64,000 nt of DNA from JANQJA01 sp040880285 (GTDB lineage Bacteria; Pseudomonadota; Gammaproteobacteria; Pseudomonadales; Azotimanducaceae). Shown in pieces: positions 16,201 through 22,675 of the stretch. The stretch's first letter is position 1. Each line of letters opens with the position of its first letter. The position numbers and the translations under genes were made by a program. Location: contig JBBDIT010000021.1 of NCBI GenBank assembly GCA_040880285.1, forward strand, positions 62,001-126,000, read 5' to 3'. Below the pieces are notes generated by a model. The model did not search any database. It saw nothing but the letters and a program-made list of their open reading frames with translations, and was not told the DNA's origin.

Positions 16201-18789
16201 CGTGCCGCTCGCGCCATAGGTACCACTAACTGCAACCAGTTTCTGTCCATCGAGACAGAAGCGATCTGACGATGTCAAATTGATGGCGCTGGTTGCATTG
16301 TCAGTTTCTTTGGTTTGCCGACATCGGCTGATTGCAGAAATTCCGCTCAATGACCATCCAACGCCAGCAACACCATTGCCTCCCTGGCTTGAGTAGTCGA
16401 GTGAAATTTGTGGCGCAACGCCACCGCTGCCTGGTGCGGTCAGGATCGGAATGCTGTAGTTCGCACCACCGGATTCATCGACGCGGAAGTTGCCCGCGAT
16501 TGCACCGACAGCATCGGATGATGTATCTGGAGAGGGGATACTTGCGATTACTGGGCCAGGTGGTGTGGCAGGCAGATACAGATCCACCACCACACTCTCG
16601 ACAGGCGAGTATCCACCACAGGTCAAATTGCAACCACGAACCCGGTACTCGAAGGTACCTGAACCTTCAGACGCCCAGAAGCTTGTGCTTGAACCGGTGT
16701 AGACGTTGGACCAGCTACCGCCTTGTGAGCGTCGTTCCAACTCGTAGTTGTCAACACTACCACCAGACGAGGGTGCAGCCCATTCAACCTGGAACTGACC
16801 ACTATGATTCGGCGAGGGGATTTCTTCGATTGAGCCCATGCTGCCTGGCGTGAATCGTACCTGGGTTGAAGCGACTGCCGTCAGTGCAGTACATGAATGT
16901 ATGGAGTTGCAAGCCTTTACCTTGTACTGGTAGGTCCCTTCTCCACGCGTCAGTGGCGCACTGAGCGAAGTGCCGGAGTACGTAGCGGTACCGTTTTCCT
17001 CAAGGATATAGGCAGTAACAGTGCCCGTAGCGGCGGACCAGGAGACGACATAGCTGCCATCAGTATCAAGCGTTGGAGAGATGGGTGTTCCTGGCATGCC
17101 CGGTGTGAGGTAGACATCAACTGTGACGCTCGGCCCAGGATCGGAGTACGTGGTACCGCTGTGCGAGGCTGATACTCGATAGGAGTAACTACCATCGTTA
17201 CGAGTCAGTGTTGTCGTTAGAACATTTGCCTCTAGAATGGTGGCCCACCCTGACCCGCTATTTTCTTCGAGTCGATAAGAGATGGGGTTGCCGGTTGCCA
17301 CGCCCCACACCAGTTCGATCGTTCCCGTACTGACTTCAGGGGCTAGAATTTCTCCAGGTTGTGGCAAGTACACCGTGAAGCTGCCAGAAGTCCTGTAACT
17401 GCTCGATCCGCTTGAATTTGATGCCAGCACTCGATACACATAGCTGCCATTGGTTTGGCCGGAGAAGGCTTTGCTGGTAGCTGCGCCGGAGTGCTTCGTG
17501 ACCCACGAGCCGCCGTTTTTCTGTTCCTGCAGCAGGTAAGAGGTAGCGGTGCTGGAAGTGCTCCAGCTGATTGTGTATGCACCATCCGTGTCAGTTGTCG
17601 TTGGTGCGGTAATGGTGGTTGGGGTGGGTGGTGGCAGCAGTACGCTGAAGCTGCCAGAAGTCCTGTAGCTGCTCGATCCGCTTGAGTTTGATGCCAGCAC
17701 TCGATACACATAGCTGCCGTTGGTCTGACTGGAGAAGGCTTTGCTGGTACCTGCACCGGAGTGCTTCGTGACCCACGAGCCGCCGTTTTTCTGTTCCTGC
17801 AGCAAGTAAGAGGTAGCGGTGCTTGATGCGCTCCAGCTGATTGTGTATGCGCCGTCTGTGTCAGTCGTGGTAGGTACAGCAATCATGGATGGGGTGGGTG
17901 GTGGCAGCAGCACGCTGAAGCTGCCAGAAGTCTTGAAACTGCTCGCGCCGCTTGAGTTTGATGCCCGCACACGATACACGTAGCTGCCGTTGGTTTGACC
18001 GGCGAAGGCTTTGCTGGTACCCGCACCGGAGTGTTTCGTGACCCATGAGCCCCCGTTTTTCTGTTCCTGCAGCAAGTAAGATGTGGCCGTGCTGGAAGCG
18101 CTCCAGCTAACCGTGTACGCACCATCGACGTCGGTGCCGGTTGGCACTGTTATGGTCGCTGGTGCCGGCGGAGGCAGTAGAACGGAGAAGGTGACTGAAT
18201 ACTTAAAGGCGCTAGCGCCGTGTGCGCTGACTGCTTGGACACGATAACGATATGTCCCGTTCGTCTGCCCCGAGAACGCTTTAGAGAGTCCAGCTGCTGA
18301 ATGCTTGGTTATCCACGAGCCTCCATTCTTTTGTTCCTGTAACAGGTACGAAGTCGCGCCAGTTGATGAAGACCAAGAGACCGTATACGCGCCGTCTGGG
18401 TCTGTGCCGGTTGGCGTCGTGATTGTAGCCGGCATCGGGGGTGGCGGCACCGATACGACGACCGTATGGTTCTGCTGGAGACCGATATGGGAAGCACATA
18501 GCAAGCCAGGTTCAGGATAGTAGTAATCGCATTGATCCAGCATGTAGTTGTAGGTGCCAGAACTTCGCCCCGTAACATTGTAAGACCCGGAACTCGTGCA
18601 AACGCCGGAACTGATTTGCGTACTGTTCTCGTAAAGGTGGTAGGTGGTACCACTTCCGCAGCTATAACTGGGGGTCCAGGTGAGCGTGAAGTTGCCATCA
18701 TTATCTGTTGAGGGGCCAGAGAGGCCGAATGCGCCAGCGCTGATTGCGACGAACAAGAGGGCAACAACCCAGGTTACTATTTTGATCAT
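10255..18789 (-). CDS. Giant secreted RHS/SpvB-like polymorphic toxin with metallopeptidase-like tip
   Basis: A 2844-residue protein. It has a Sec signal (MIKIVTWVVALLFVAISAGA), about eight fibronectin-III-like modules (residues about 20-740, four of them nearly identical), and an SpvB/TcdB-type segment at about 755-900 (GGVAPQISLDYSSQGGNGVAG). FG-GAP repeats follow at about 1060-1410 (DVNGDGLADLVF), then RHS YD repeats to about 2440 and the core signature RVYDPRLGRFLSADPI near 2450. The glycine-rich helical stretch ends at AVNGEAEQ (about 2665), where the variable tip starts. The tip contains HEAAHLAGFGH near 2786-2796, matching HExxHxxGxxH zinc peptidases, and ends with an NNASSYACAS segment reminiscent of M35 peptidases. 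No PAAR or VgrG part is present, so Sec export or surface display is likelier than type VI secretion. AGGGAGGAG precedes the ATG. Confidence 0.9.
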   Translation of the reverse strand: MIKIVTWVVALLFVAISAGAFGLSGPSTDNDGNFTLTWTPSYSCGSGTTYHLYENSTQISSGVCTSSGSYNVTGRSSGTYNYMLDQCDYYYPEPGLLCASHIGLQQNHTVVVSVPPPPMPATITTPTGTDPDGAYTVSWSSSTGATSYLLQEQKNGGSWITKHSAAGLSKAFSGQTNGTYRYRVQAVSAHGASAFKYSVTFSVLLPPPAPATITVPTGTDVDGAYTVSWSASSTATSYLLQEQKNGGSWVTKHSGAGTSKAFAGQTNGSYVYRVRASNSSGASSFKTSGSFSVLLPPPTPSMIAVPTTTDTDGAYTISWSASSTATSYLLQEQKNGGSWVTKHSGAGTSKAFSSQTNGSYVYRVLASNSSGSSSYRTSGSFSVLLPPPTPTTITAPTTTDTDGAYTISWSTSSTATSYLLQEQKNGGSWVTKHSGAATSKAFSGQTNGSYVYRVLASNSSGSSSYRTSGSFTVYLPQPGEILAPEVSTGTIELVWGVATGNPISYRLEENSGSGWATILEANVLTTTLTRNDGSYSYRVSASHSGTTYSDPGPSVTVDVYLTPGMPGTPISPTLDTDGSYVVSWSAATGTVTAYILEENGTATYSGTSLSAPLTRGEGTYQYKVKACNSIHSCTALTAVASTQVRFTPGSMGSIEEIPSPNHSGQFQVEWAAPSSGGSVDNYELERRSQGGSWSNVYTGSSTSFWASEGSGTFEYRVRGCNLTCGGYSPVESVVVDLYLPATPPGPVIASIPSPDTSSDAVGAIAGNFRVDESGGANYSIPILTAPGSGGVAPQISLDYSSQGGNGVAGVGWSLSGISAISRCRQTKETDNATSAINLTSSDRFCLDGQKLVAVSGTYGASGTEYRTEIDSYAEIFSYGTTGNGPSYFEVHRKDGTIWKYGDDDATTNSRNVANGADSTTILSWHVSTIVDSSSNGNEITFSYTDFGDGEKLISDIEYSQGNHSVEFSYESRSDTSSGFIAGSAYETTKRLASITTNANASALRTYNLSYQYSSPHGTSQLTAIEECDGSGYTCYPATTFTWANVGQGFSSATTSSFTTNYAGSKVGDVNGDGLADLVFVDNSTMRVRISNGTTLVQRSETLSLSDTHPESWHLMDYNGDGLQDLLYPASGYWRVKLATTSGLLSSTAISTGVPSTGTSGAGTRIQAIDANGDGLTDMVYGWGIDEALKVRYLQPSTGTNPYEFGSPVSLYLSGVDTPQFYISYLDLSKSFAMDVNGDGNVDYLAHIIQECIEYEIEWCSSADKYYRWVVVTSSGSSTLTQVKLLHSSIVDTFSPEDFRVVDLNGDGYTDVMHRQSDEVTWKAFISDGKTLQNGPTVVLPNADAAERIQFTDYDRDGQMDLVYFDDGQVRVRLYDHASGFGTASTVASGFWGDEDENHILMMDINGDGRDDIVDLHFAGTPEIDIRRANSAFSPDKRITRITNGLGAETDITYKSLLDPSATGLYTKDTDANGLDWGNSPVFDLNSSVYVVSAVASSAPIASNASAKSSVTYGYKGAKIQSGGRGFLGFREVSSTDVQTGVITTTTYKQEFPFTGMPLSTVVKFSGDKLSEATNTLAPYTATACGAGSTHRPYVSESVEKLYDLADESLMKTVTTTMTQDGCGNVLTMNVKTTDGPNTHAPGATFETNTTNTYYSSGGFELVDGRLKDTTVVHKRGASSETRKSAFEYNTTTGFLTKEIIEPDISALTLTTTYTHDSYGNRLTATVSASGFDSRTTTFVYDVDGQYVDYKTDAYGRDFDVVTTRNSLGQPTQILDINENVMDVRYGSLGRQYFERNHSGGSSHTTFIDCSSYCSGAPGAAVYMTETERAGAPRARAYFDVLGRQLRTAVEGFDGTFVQVDTEYDNVGRIKRKSEPYYDGDSVYWTTFSYDILGRVTSITHADSSTTTTSYDGNDDFQTVTTNVLGQTHTEARNGLGELVHVMDDLGGQLAYQYWPQGNLKQVTAPGNVITSMSYDVRGRKTAMNDPDKGNWSYTYTPFGELKTQTDAKGQTSTVTYDKLGRMVSRIDTIGTSTVGDAAWIYDVGGNALGQLYQEDIKIGGAGSADITRTFHYDSFSRLASVDTDIAGEGTFTAATTYDAHGRVFQAFDATTSSAHAVGRQFAYNSYGYQYRTIEAANSAYEDHEYHEIVSVDARGNVTEEVIGGLTSQRGFDADTGYLNSIVSLSGVLQDLAYSFDELGNLTSRSDTTYTNNFTESFFYDDLNRLTATSSATASNLTLTYDAAGNITSKSNVEGGASYYYGAGNAGPHAVTSVGGLTYTYDANGNQLTGDGRNITYTTFDKPASITKGGHTTAFKYGPNRNRFMRVDTSGGQVTTTFYIGNIERIKKPGGVIETKRYLGNIIVTTSTAAAKVELIKLTDHLGSTYALVNRDTGFSLNQGMSFDAFGLRRDTDWSDLTPTELVTFNGNNTKRGYTGHEHMDEVGLIHMNGRVYDPRLGRFLSADPIVQAPSNTQSYNRYSYVFNNPLSYTDPSGFSAWTKFRDKILKPVIGIIASIYTFGIASAWAASTYGLGTIGAGVVGGAAAGFVGGAISTGTLKGAVMGAFSGAIFGGIGGADLSSGMAAAAHGVAGGTISVLQGGKFGHGFISAGLTKAINVNNYSQGIEAGQRIGRVISAAILGGTISKVSGGKFANGAMTAALAQAVNGEAEQTNNAQKENEKARALGIKRIEKLRGVVSKAMEGKRGALRSITKYFGADAASNLADLDANLSSISVELSTATITVGDPAYIATRLAEGDTVGAWVSQAAHPDTIFYNPSVTSNRTYFSALLVHEAAHLAGFGHEYFQGSIAYGGAGARVLAGSSGWSVTSNNASSYACASYTRATDC
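17370..18270 (-). repeat. Near-identical 270-bp fibronectin-III-like modules within the RHS gene
   Basis: Four tandem units of about 270 bp (90 residues) share SYLLQEQKNGGSWVTKHSG and the end segment SGSFSVLLPPP. Equivalent points fall near 17371, 17641, 17911 and 18181. The three downstream units are closest to each other at the DNA level; the fourth, nearest the signal peptide, is more diverged. Such repeats should expand and contract by recombination and are also prone to misassembly. Confidence 0.85.
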
Positions 18790-18828
18790 TTGACTCCTCC
18801 CTGAGTGATGTCTTAGATCGTCAGTGCG

Positions 18829-19128
18829 TTAGTAACCCCTCACCCGAGCCTTCATCCTGGCATCAATCCCGTCGGCAACTGAGCTGCCTGTGAGAATCGC
18901 CAATGCCTCTCTCTCAGCTGCACAACTGAGCACAAGGTTATCAACATCAGCCTCGCTGGATGACACTCTTCCTTGACTTTGCTGCTGAAGGCACATGGCG
19001 TACGCAGCGACACTTTGGCCAATTTTAGCCCGCTGATCATCAGATAGATCTTGTGCAGAAGCGTCTGAATAGAACAGACATGTTGAGGAGAGTGTGAGAA
19101 GCAAAGTGCATGAAAATCGGATTTGCAT
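18829..19128 (-). CDS. Small secreted protein of unknown function, first gene of the RHS operon
   Basis: A 99-residue protein with a clear Sec signal (MQIRFSCTLLLTLSSTCLFY, cleavage likely after DASA). The mature 70 or so residues are mainly helical and carry two cysteines (YAMCLQQQ and VLSCAAERE), which may form a disulfide. It starts at ATG 19128 behind AGGGAAAG and ends 39 bases before the RHS start, so the two genes are probably co-transcribed. I do not recognise the family. Being upstream of the toxin it could be an export helper or anchor rather than an immunity protein, but there is no direct evidence. Confidence 0.6.
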   Translation of the reverse strand: MQIRFSCTLLLTLSSTCLFYSDASAQDLSDDQRAKIGQSVAAYAMCLQQQSQGRVSSSEADVDNLVLSCAAEREALAILTGSSVADGIDARMKARVRGY

Positions 19129-19570
19129 AGCTTTCCCTGCTTAAAGACCGATTACTGGTGAGGATGTTAAACCTGCGAATATCAGGAACGCAATCATATT
19201 CTATAGACGAGCTAATAATTCTATGGAGTTGCTTAATAAATAGACAAAGGCTCATGCTGGGACTCCCGGAGGGGTCTGGTATGAATTGAGTACATAGAAC
19301 CCAACGAGCCCCTTACGTGGCAGTAAACAACAGTTGTAGCGTTGCACGGTCCGCTTGGGTCGTGCTGTCGCAGCGCCGTGACGGCGCTAAGTGCGCTTCG
19401 ACTTGGCGCGGGTGGTAAACGAGGGCGGAAGCCGGAGATCTGCACGGCCATATTTCAGTTTTTTGGGATTCTAGTCCTGAGTTGTTCTGTCCAGGGCCGA
19501 ACCAGCAAAAATTCGCCGATCCAACAATAAAGGATCCGAAATCTGCTGCTTTACGTGCCTCGAAGGATCG
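19129..19570. other. Non-coding stretch upstream of the RHS operon
   Basis: About 440 bases with no frame I can support. The part near 19130-19260 is AT-rich and probably holds the promoter of the RHS operon. From about 19300 the composition shifts to GC-rich, and short frames on both strands have no recognisable product. This part may be debris linked to the IS91-type remnant that follows. Confidence 0.5.
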
Positions 19571-19696
19571 TCGAACCGCTCCATGGAGGACCCGGATGTC
19601 ATTACCAGGATCTTGAAACACCTGGGGCTGGATCGGGCCTCGCAGTCAAAAAACCGATCACCGCCCGACATGAAATCGAAATATCCTGGTTCATAG
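19571..19696 (+). pseudogene. IS91-type transposase, C-terminal scrap
   Basis: The frame from 19583 reads MEDPDVITRILKHLGLDRAS, which matches the C-terminal end of the IS91-type transposase remnant at 20086-20931 (MEDPDVIQKILKHLGLDRES). DNA similarity begins near 19571 (TCGAACCGC). The end diverges (SPPDMKSKYPGS versus APPDTLFDYPANLF) and no catalytic region is present. It marks a second, older or recombined IS91-like end. Confidence 0.75.
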
Positions 19697-20085
19697 GCGC
19701 ATTACTCTCAGGAAGAGCGCGTGAGCTTCCCAATCTCTGTCTTGCCTCGCCAATGTTTCAGTATTCGTCAAGCTTTTGATCACCTTGTTGCTGGTCATTG
19801 GGTAAACCCGCGGTCGGCAACAAACCTGTATTCAGCCGCTCTCATGTGATCCAGGCGCGCATAGTCGTCGGCGACGATCCGGTAGGCATTCGTTTTCAGC
19901 CTGAGGTCCGCGGTCGTGGGTCGAGCGGCGCTTCCTGTCAGCACAGGCAGACGCAGTGAACGCCCCGTCTCGATGAGGTCGGGGTTCCGGTGCGCCCGGT
20001 CTACCCTGTTTTCCGCGTAGATCACAGGCCCCATGACGCGGCAAGCCCTGTCCACACGGGCTTGCCCTCCATGGATATTCCCTAG
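19697..20085. other. Stretch between the two IS91-type remnants
   Basis: About 390 bases. A minus-strand frame (stop near 19795, open back past 20080) could encode a C-terminal scrap (NAYRIVADDYARLDHMRAAE) of a protein I do not recognise, but it has no start signal of its own and runs on into the antisense of the transposase remnant. Nothing else is supported here apart from the inverted repeat at 20041-20065. Confidence 0.4.
20041..20065. repeat. Perfect 8-bp inverted repeat before the IS91-type remnant
   Basis: GCAAGCCC and GGGCTTGC are separated by nine bases. IS91-like elements carry short hairpins at their ends. This one sits 20 bases before the open frame of the transposase remnant, but there is no other proof that it is an element end. 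Confidence 0.45.
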
Positions 20086-20931
20086 GCCGAAGACGCCGAC
20101 TGGACGACAGCAGGGCGCTACTTCCGCCATCGTCCCGAGACAACGCTGCTCTATCAACTCATCGAGCAGCATTCGCCTGCCTTCAAAGAGCAACTGGCGG
20201 CACAAGGCAAGTCACTGCCGGCGTATGTGGCGCAGGAGTTCGAGGACTACATGAAATGTGGCCGCCTCGAACACCGCTTCCTGCGGGTTCAATGTGAAGC
20301 CTGTCACCACGAGAAGCTGGTTGCGTTCAGTTGCAAGCGTAGAGGTTTCTGTCCGTCGTGTGGCGCGCGCCGCATGGCCGACAGCGCCGCGCACCTGGTC
20401 GATGCCGTGTTGCCGAAACGGCCGATCGGGCAGTGGGTCCTAAGCGTACCGTTTCCGCTGCGCTTCTTGTTCGCGACCAACCCCGGCGTGATGAGCCAGG
20501 TGCTGGCCATCGTGCACCGGGGCATCAGCACTTTCCTGATTCACCACGCAGACATGACCGTGAAATCGGGTGCGCAGAGTGGAGCGGTTACATTGATACA
20601 GCGTTTCGGCCGGTCCGGCGTCCCAGCTGCCCTCAACTTGAACCCTCACTTCCATATGCTTTACTTAAACGGCGTGTATGATCGGAATGCCGCCCAGCCA
20701 AGGGCTACTTCTGGCCGGTCAAGCCACCCACCCGTGAAGATCTCGACGTCATCACCCACACCATCGCATTGCGGGCCGGTGCGCGTGATTGTCGAAGCGT
20801 CGAACCGCAGTATGGAGGATCCTGACGTCATCCAGAAGATTCTGAAGCATCTGGGTCTGGATCGGGAGTCACAACCGCACATTCGCGCCCCGCCCGACAC
20901 GCTGTTCGACTACCCGGCAAATCTCTTTTGA
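20086..20931 (+). pseudogene. IS91-family transposase with a large internal deletion
   Basis: The frame is open from 20086 after a TAG and has no good start codon. It reads YFRHRPETTLLYQLIEQHS, then a paired-cysteine zinc-binding segment (CEACHHEKLVAFSCKRRGFC, CPSCGARR) and the rolling-circle HUH motif in LNPHFHMLYLNGVY. Immediately afterwards it jumps to sequence typical of the protein's end (MEDPDVIQKILKHLGLDRES, PPDTLFDYP). Intact family members have about 400 residues or more; the central block with the catalytic tyrosine is gone. The element is therefore dead unless supplied in trans. It lies just upstream of the duplicated permease fragment. Confidence 0.82.
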
Positions 20932-21104
20932 CGTCAACGCCTGGCAGGGTCGCGCTCGTCCGGCATCACGAAATCCTCGCCGTCTTGTTCACATTACAAC
21001 CATTCCGCAAGCGCGATTAACATCAAATCAACGATGGCGTGTTTCCAGCCACTCTCGGACTCGTTGACAGCTGTCACAGCAGGTAGTTAATTCGTCCTAT
21101 ACCC

Positions 21105-21740
21105 TGCAAGCAGCATCTTTGCCATGAGCGCGTCCTACAGTAACGTCGTCTTGCTGGGCATTCCGCTGATCGTTGCGAGCATGGGAGATGATGCCAATGT
21201 ACCGCTGTTCATTATTATCTCAACCCATGCAGCGGTAATGTTCCTGATCACGACTTTCTGCGCCGAAACCGCCAGGGGAGACCGGCAGAATCTTGCAACC
21301 CTGCCGTACCAGACTCTGCTGGTCCTTGCGCGGAACATGATTGTGGTGGGACTCGTACTTGGTCTTGCGGTGAACTTATCCGGACTGGCATTACCCCGAA
21401 CCCTTGACAACATGGCGGCGTATCTCGGCAGTGCTGCCCTACCCTGCGCGGTCTTCTCGATGGGCGCTTCTATCAGCCAATACAGGATCAGCGGTGACCT
21501 ACTGAAAATATCCCTTGCGATTGGTCTGAAAAACCTCCTCCACCCCTTACTGGTCTGGTTAGTATGTAGCCAGCTCCTCGACTTGCCTGCCAGCTGGACC
21601 GCAGTTGCAGTCATTCTGGCCGCTTGCCCATCGGGTATCAACGCTTACCTTTTCGCCAACCGCTACCAGGCCATCGTGCCATCAACGGCAACGGTGGTTG
21701 TACTGTCGACACTGATTTCTATCCCGGTGTTGAGTCTGGT
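21105..21740 (+). repeat. 636-bp direct repeat, copy 2
   Basis: Same sequence as 2243-2878. Similarity starts after ACCC at 21104 and stops after AGTCTGGT at 21740, with both outer flanks different from copy 1. It begins 173 bases after the IS91-type remnant ends. Confidence 0.93.
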
Positions 21741-21759
21741 GTTGGTTCTGCTTGTTTAA
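21105..21759 (+). pseudogene. AEC-family permease, truncated second copy
   Basis: An open frame from ATG 21124 gives 211 residues (MSASYSNVVLLGIPLIVASM to VLSLVLVLLV). It lacks the first about 92 residues of the intact permease at 1968-2906, that is, the first three or so membrane segments. The body is identical to the intact copy but the last residues differ (LVLVLLV against LVLFLMVKGV). One of the two endings is therefore the result of a recombination. There is no ribosome site in front of the internal ATG, so expression is unlikely. Confidence 0.85.
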
Positions 21760-21841
21760 GTAAGCCACCGGCTAGCGAGGATTCACCACCATCGAACTAG
21801 TCACCTCTAAGCGCAACAAGACCAAACGAGGGAAAGGAAAT

Positions 21842-22663
21842 TCAATCGAGATCAGCAGCCCATGCGTACGCCCGCTTCGCATTTTCTGCAAAGAAGAGCG
21901 GTTGTACGTTGTCGCGGAGATCCAACGCCGCGATTTCCTCGCGTGCTCGCGTCCAATCGATTGTAGGAAACTCGGTACCGAACATCATTTTTTCACGTCC
22001 CCTTGTATTAATAAACTGGATGAAATTATCTTGCCAGTATCTGGGCGCGACGGAAGTGCATGACATGTACACATTGTCCCAATGCGCGATTGTAGCAATC
22101 GCCTCTTCAATCCAAGGTTGACCGCAGTGCGTCATAATGAGACGTAACTCCGGAAAGTGATACGCTACCTCATCGAAGTAAACGGGATTTTGAACCCATC
22201 CTGGACGACGTGGCCCGGGCATGCCTGCATTCATACTGACAGCCATGTCCAGCTCAATAGCCTTGACATAAAATGGCCAATAGACTCTGTCCGTTGGCGG
22301 CAGGGAATAACGAAAAGGCGGTATCCGAAGGCAACGGACACCGTATTTTTCGTGATAATGAATTACCTTGCGGATCTCTTTCATCTGATTTAAAGGATTG
22401 ACGATCATCGCAGGCAAAACTTTATTTGGATACTCACGGTGCGCACGACCGACCCATGCAGCATGCTCATCCTGCATGATGGAAATCACACAAGCACCAA
22501 TTCCCGCCTGATCCAGAGTTTCCAACAGGGCCTCGGGCGTTTCGAAGTTTGGCCTGTTATCGAGGTCCTTAAATAAGTGCGAGAGTCCCTCGCCCTGATC
22601 TTTATCCAAAAAGGAGGAGTTGATCAAGGAATCGAGAGCTCGATAGGTATAAGGTGAGTCCAT
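21842..22663 (-). CDS. Amidohydrolase-family metal-dependent hydrolase (amidohydro_2 type)
   Basis: A 273-residue TIM-barrel protein of the kind that includes decarboxylases and lactonases. Readable features are RLIMTHCGQPW (a metal-ligand histidine) and MMFGTEFPTIDW, which replaces the usual FGSDYP with the catalytic aspartate changed to glutamate. The usual N-terminal HxH motif is not evident, as in several amidohydro_2 subgroups. The start at ATG 22663 has AGGA eight bases upstream. It begins 12 bases after the DUF3604 gene upstream on the same strand, so the two form an operon. Substrate unknown. Confidence 0.8.
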   Translation of the reverse strand: MDSPYTYRALDSLINSSFLDKDQGEGLSHLFKDLDNRPNFETPEALLETLDQAGIGACVISIMQDEHAAWVGRAHREYPNKVLPAMIVNPLNQMKEIRKVIHYHEKYGVRCLRIPPFRYSLPPTDRVYWPFYVKAIELDMAVSMNAGMPGPRRPGWVQNPVYFDEVAYHFPELRLIMTHCGQPWIEEAIATIAHWDNVYMSCTSVAPRYWQDNFIQFINTRGREKMMFGTEFPTIDWTRAREEIAALDLRDNVQPLFFAENAKRAYAWAADLD

Positions 22664-22675
22664 ATAAATCCTGCG

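Noticed and set aside
17370..18270. CRISPR-like periodic repeats
   Set aside because: The period is 270 bases and the units are coding FN3-like modules in frame with the RHS protein.
19795..20205. A 136-codon minus-strand frame between the IS91-type scraps
   Set aside because: Half of it is antisense to the transposase remnant, there is no ribosome site, and the rest matches no family I know.
2243..21740. The 18-kb block as a composite transposon bounded by the 636-bp repeats
   Set aside because: The repeats encode part of a permease and no transposase, so they are duplicated target sequence and not element ends.
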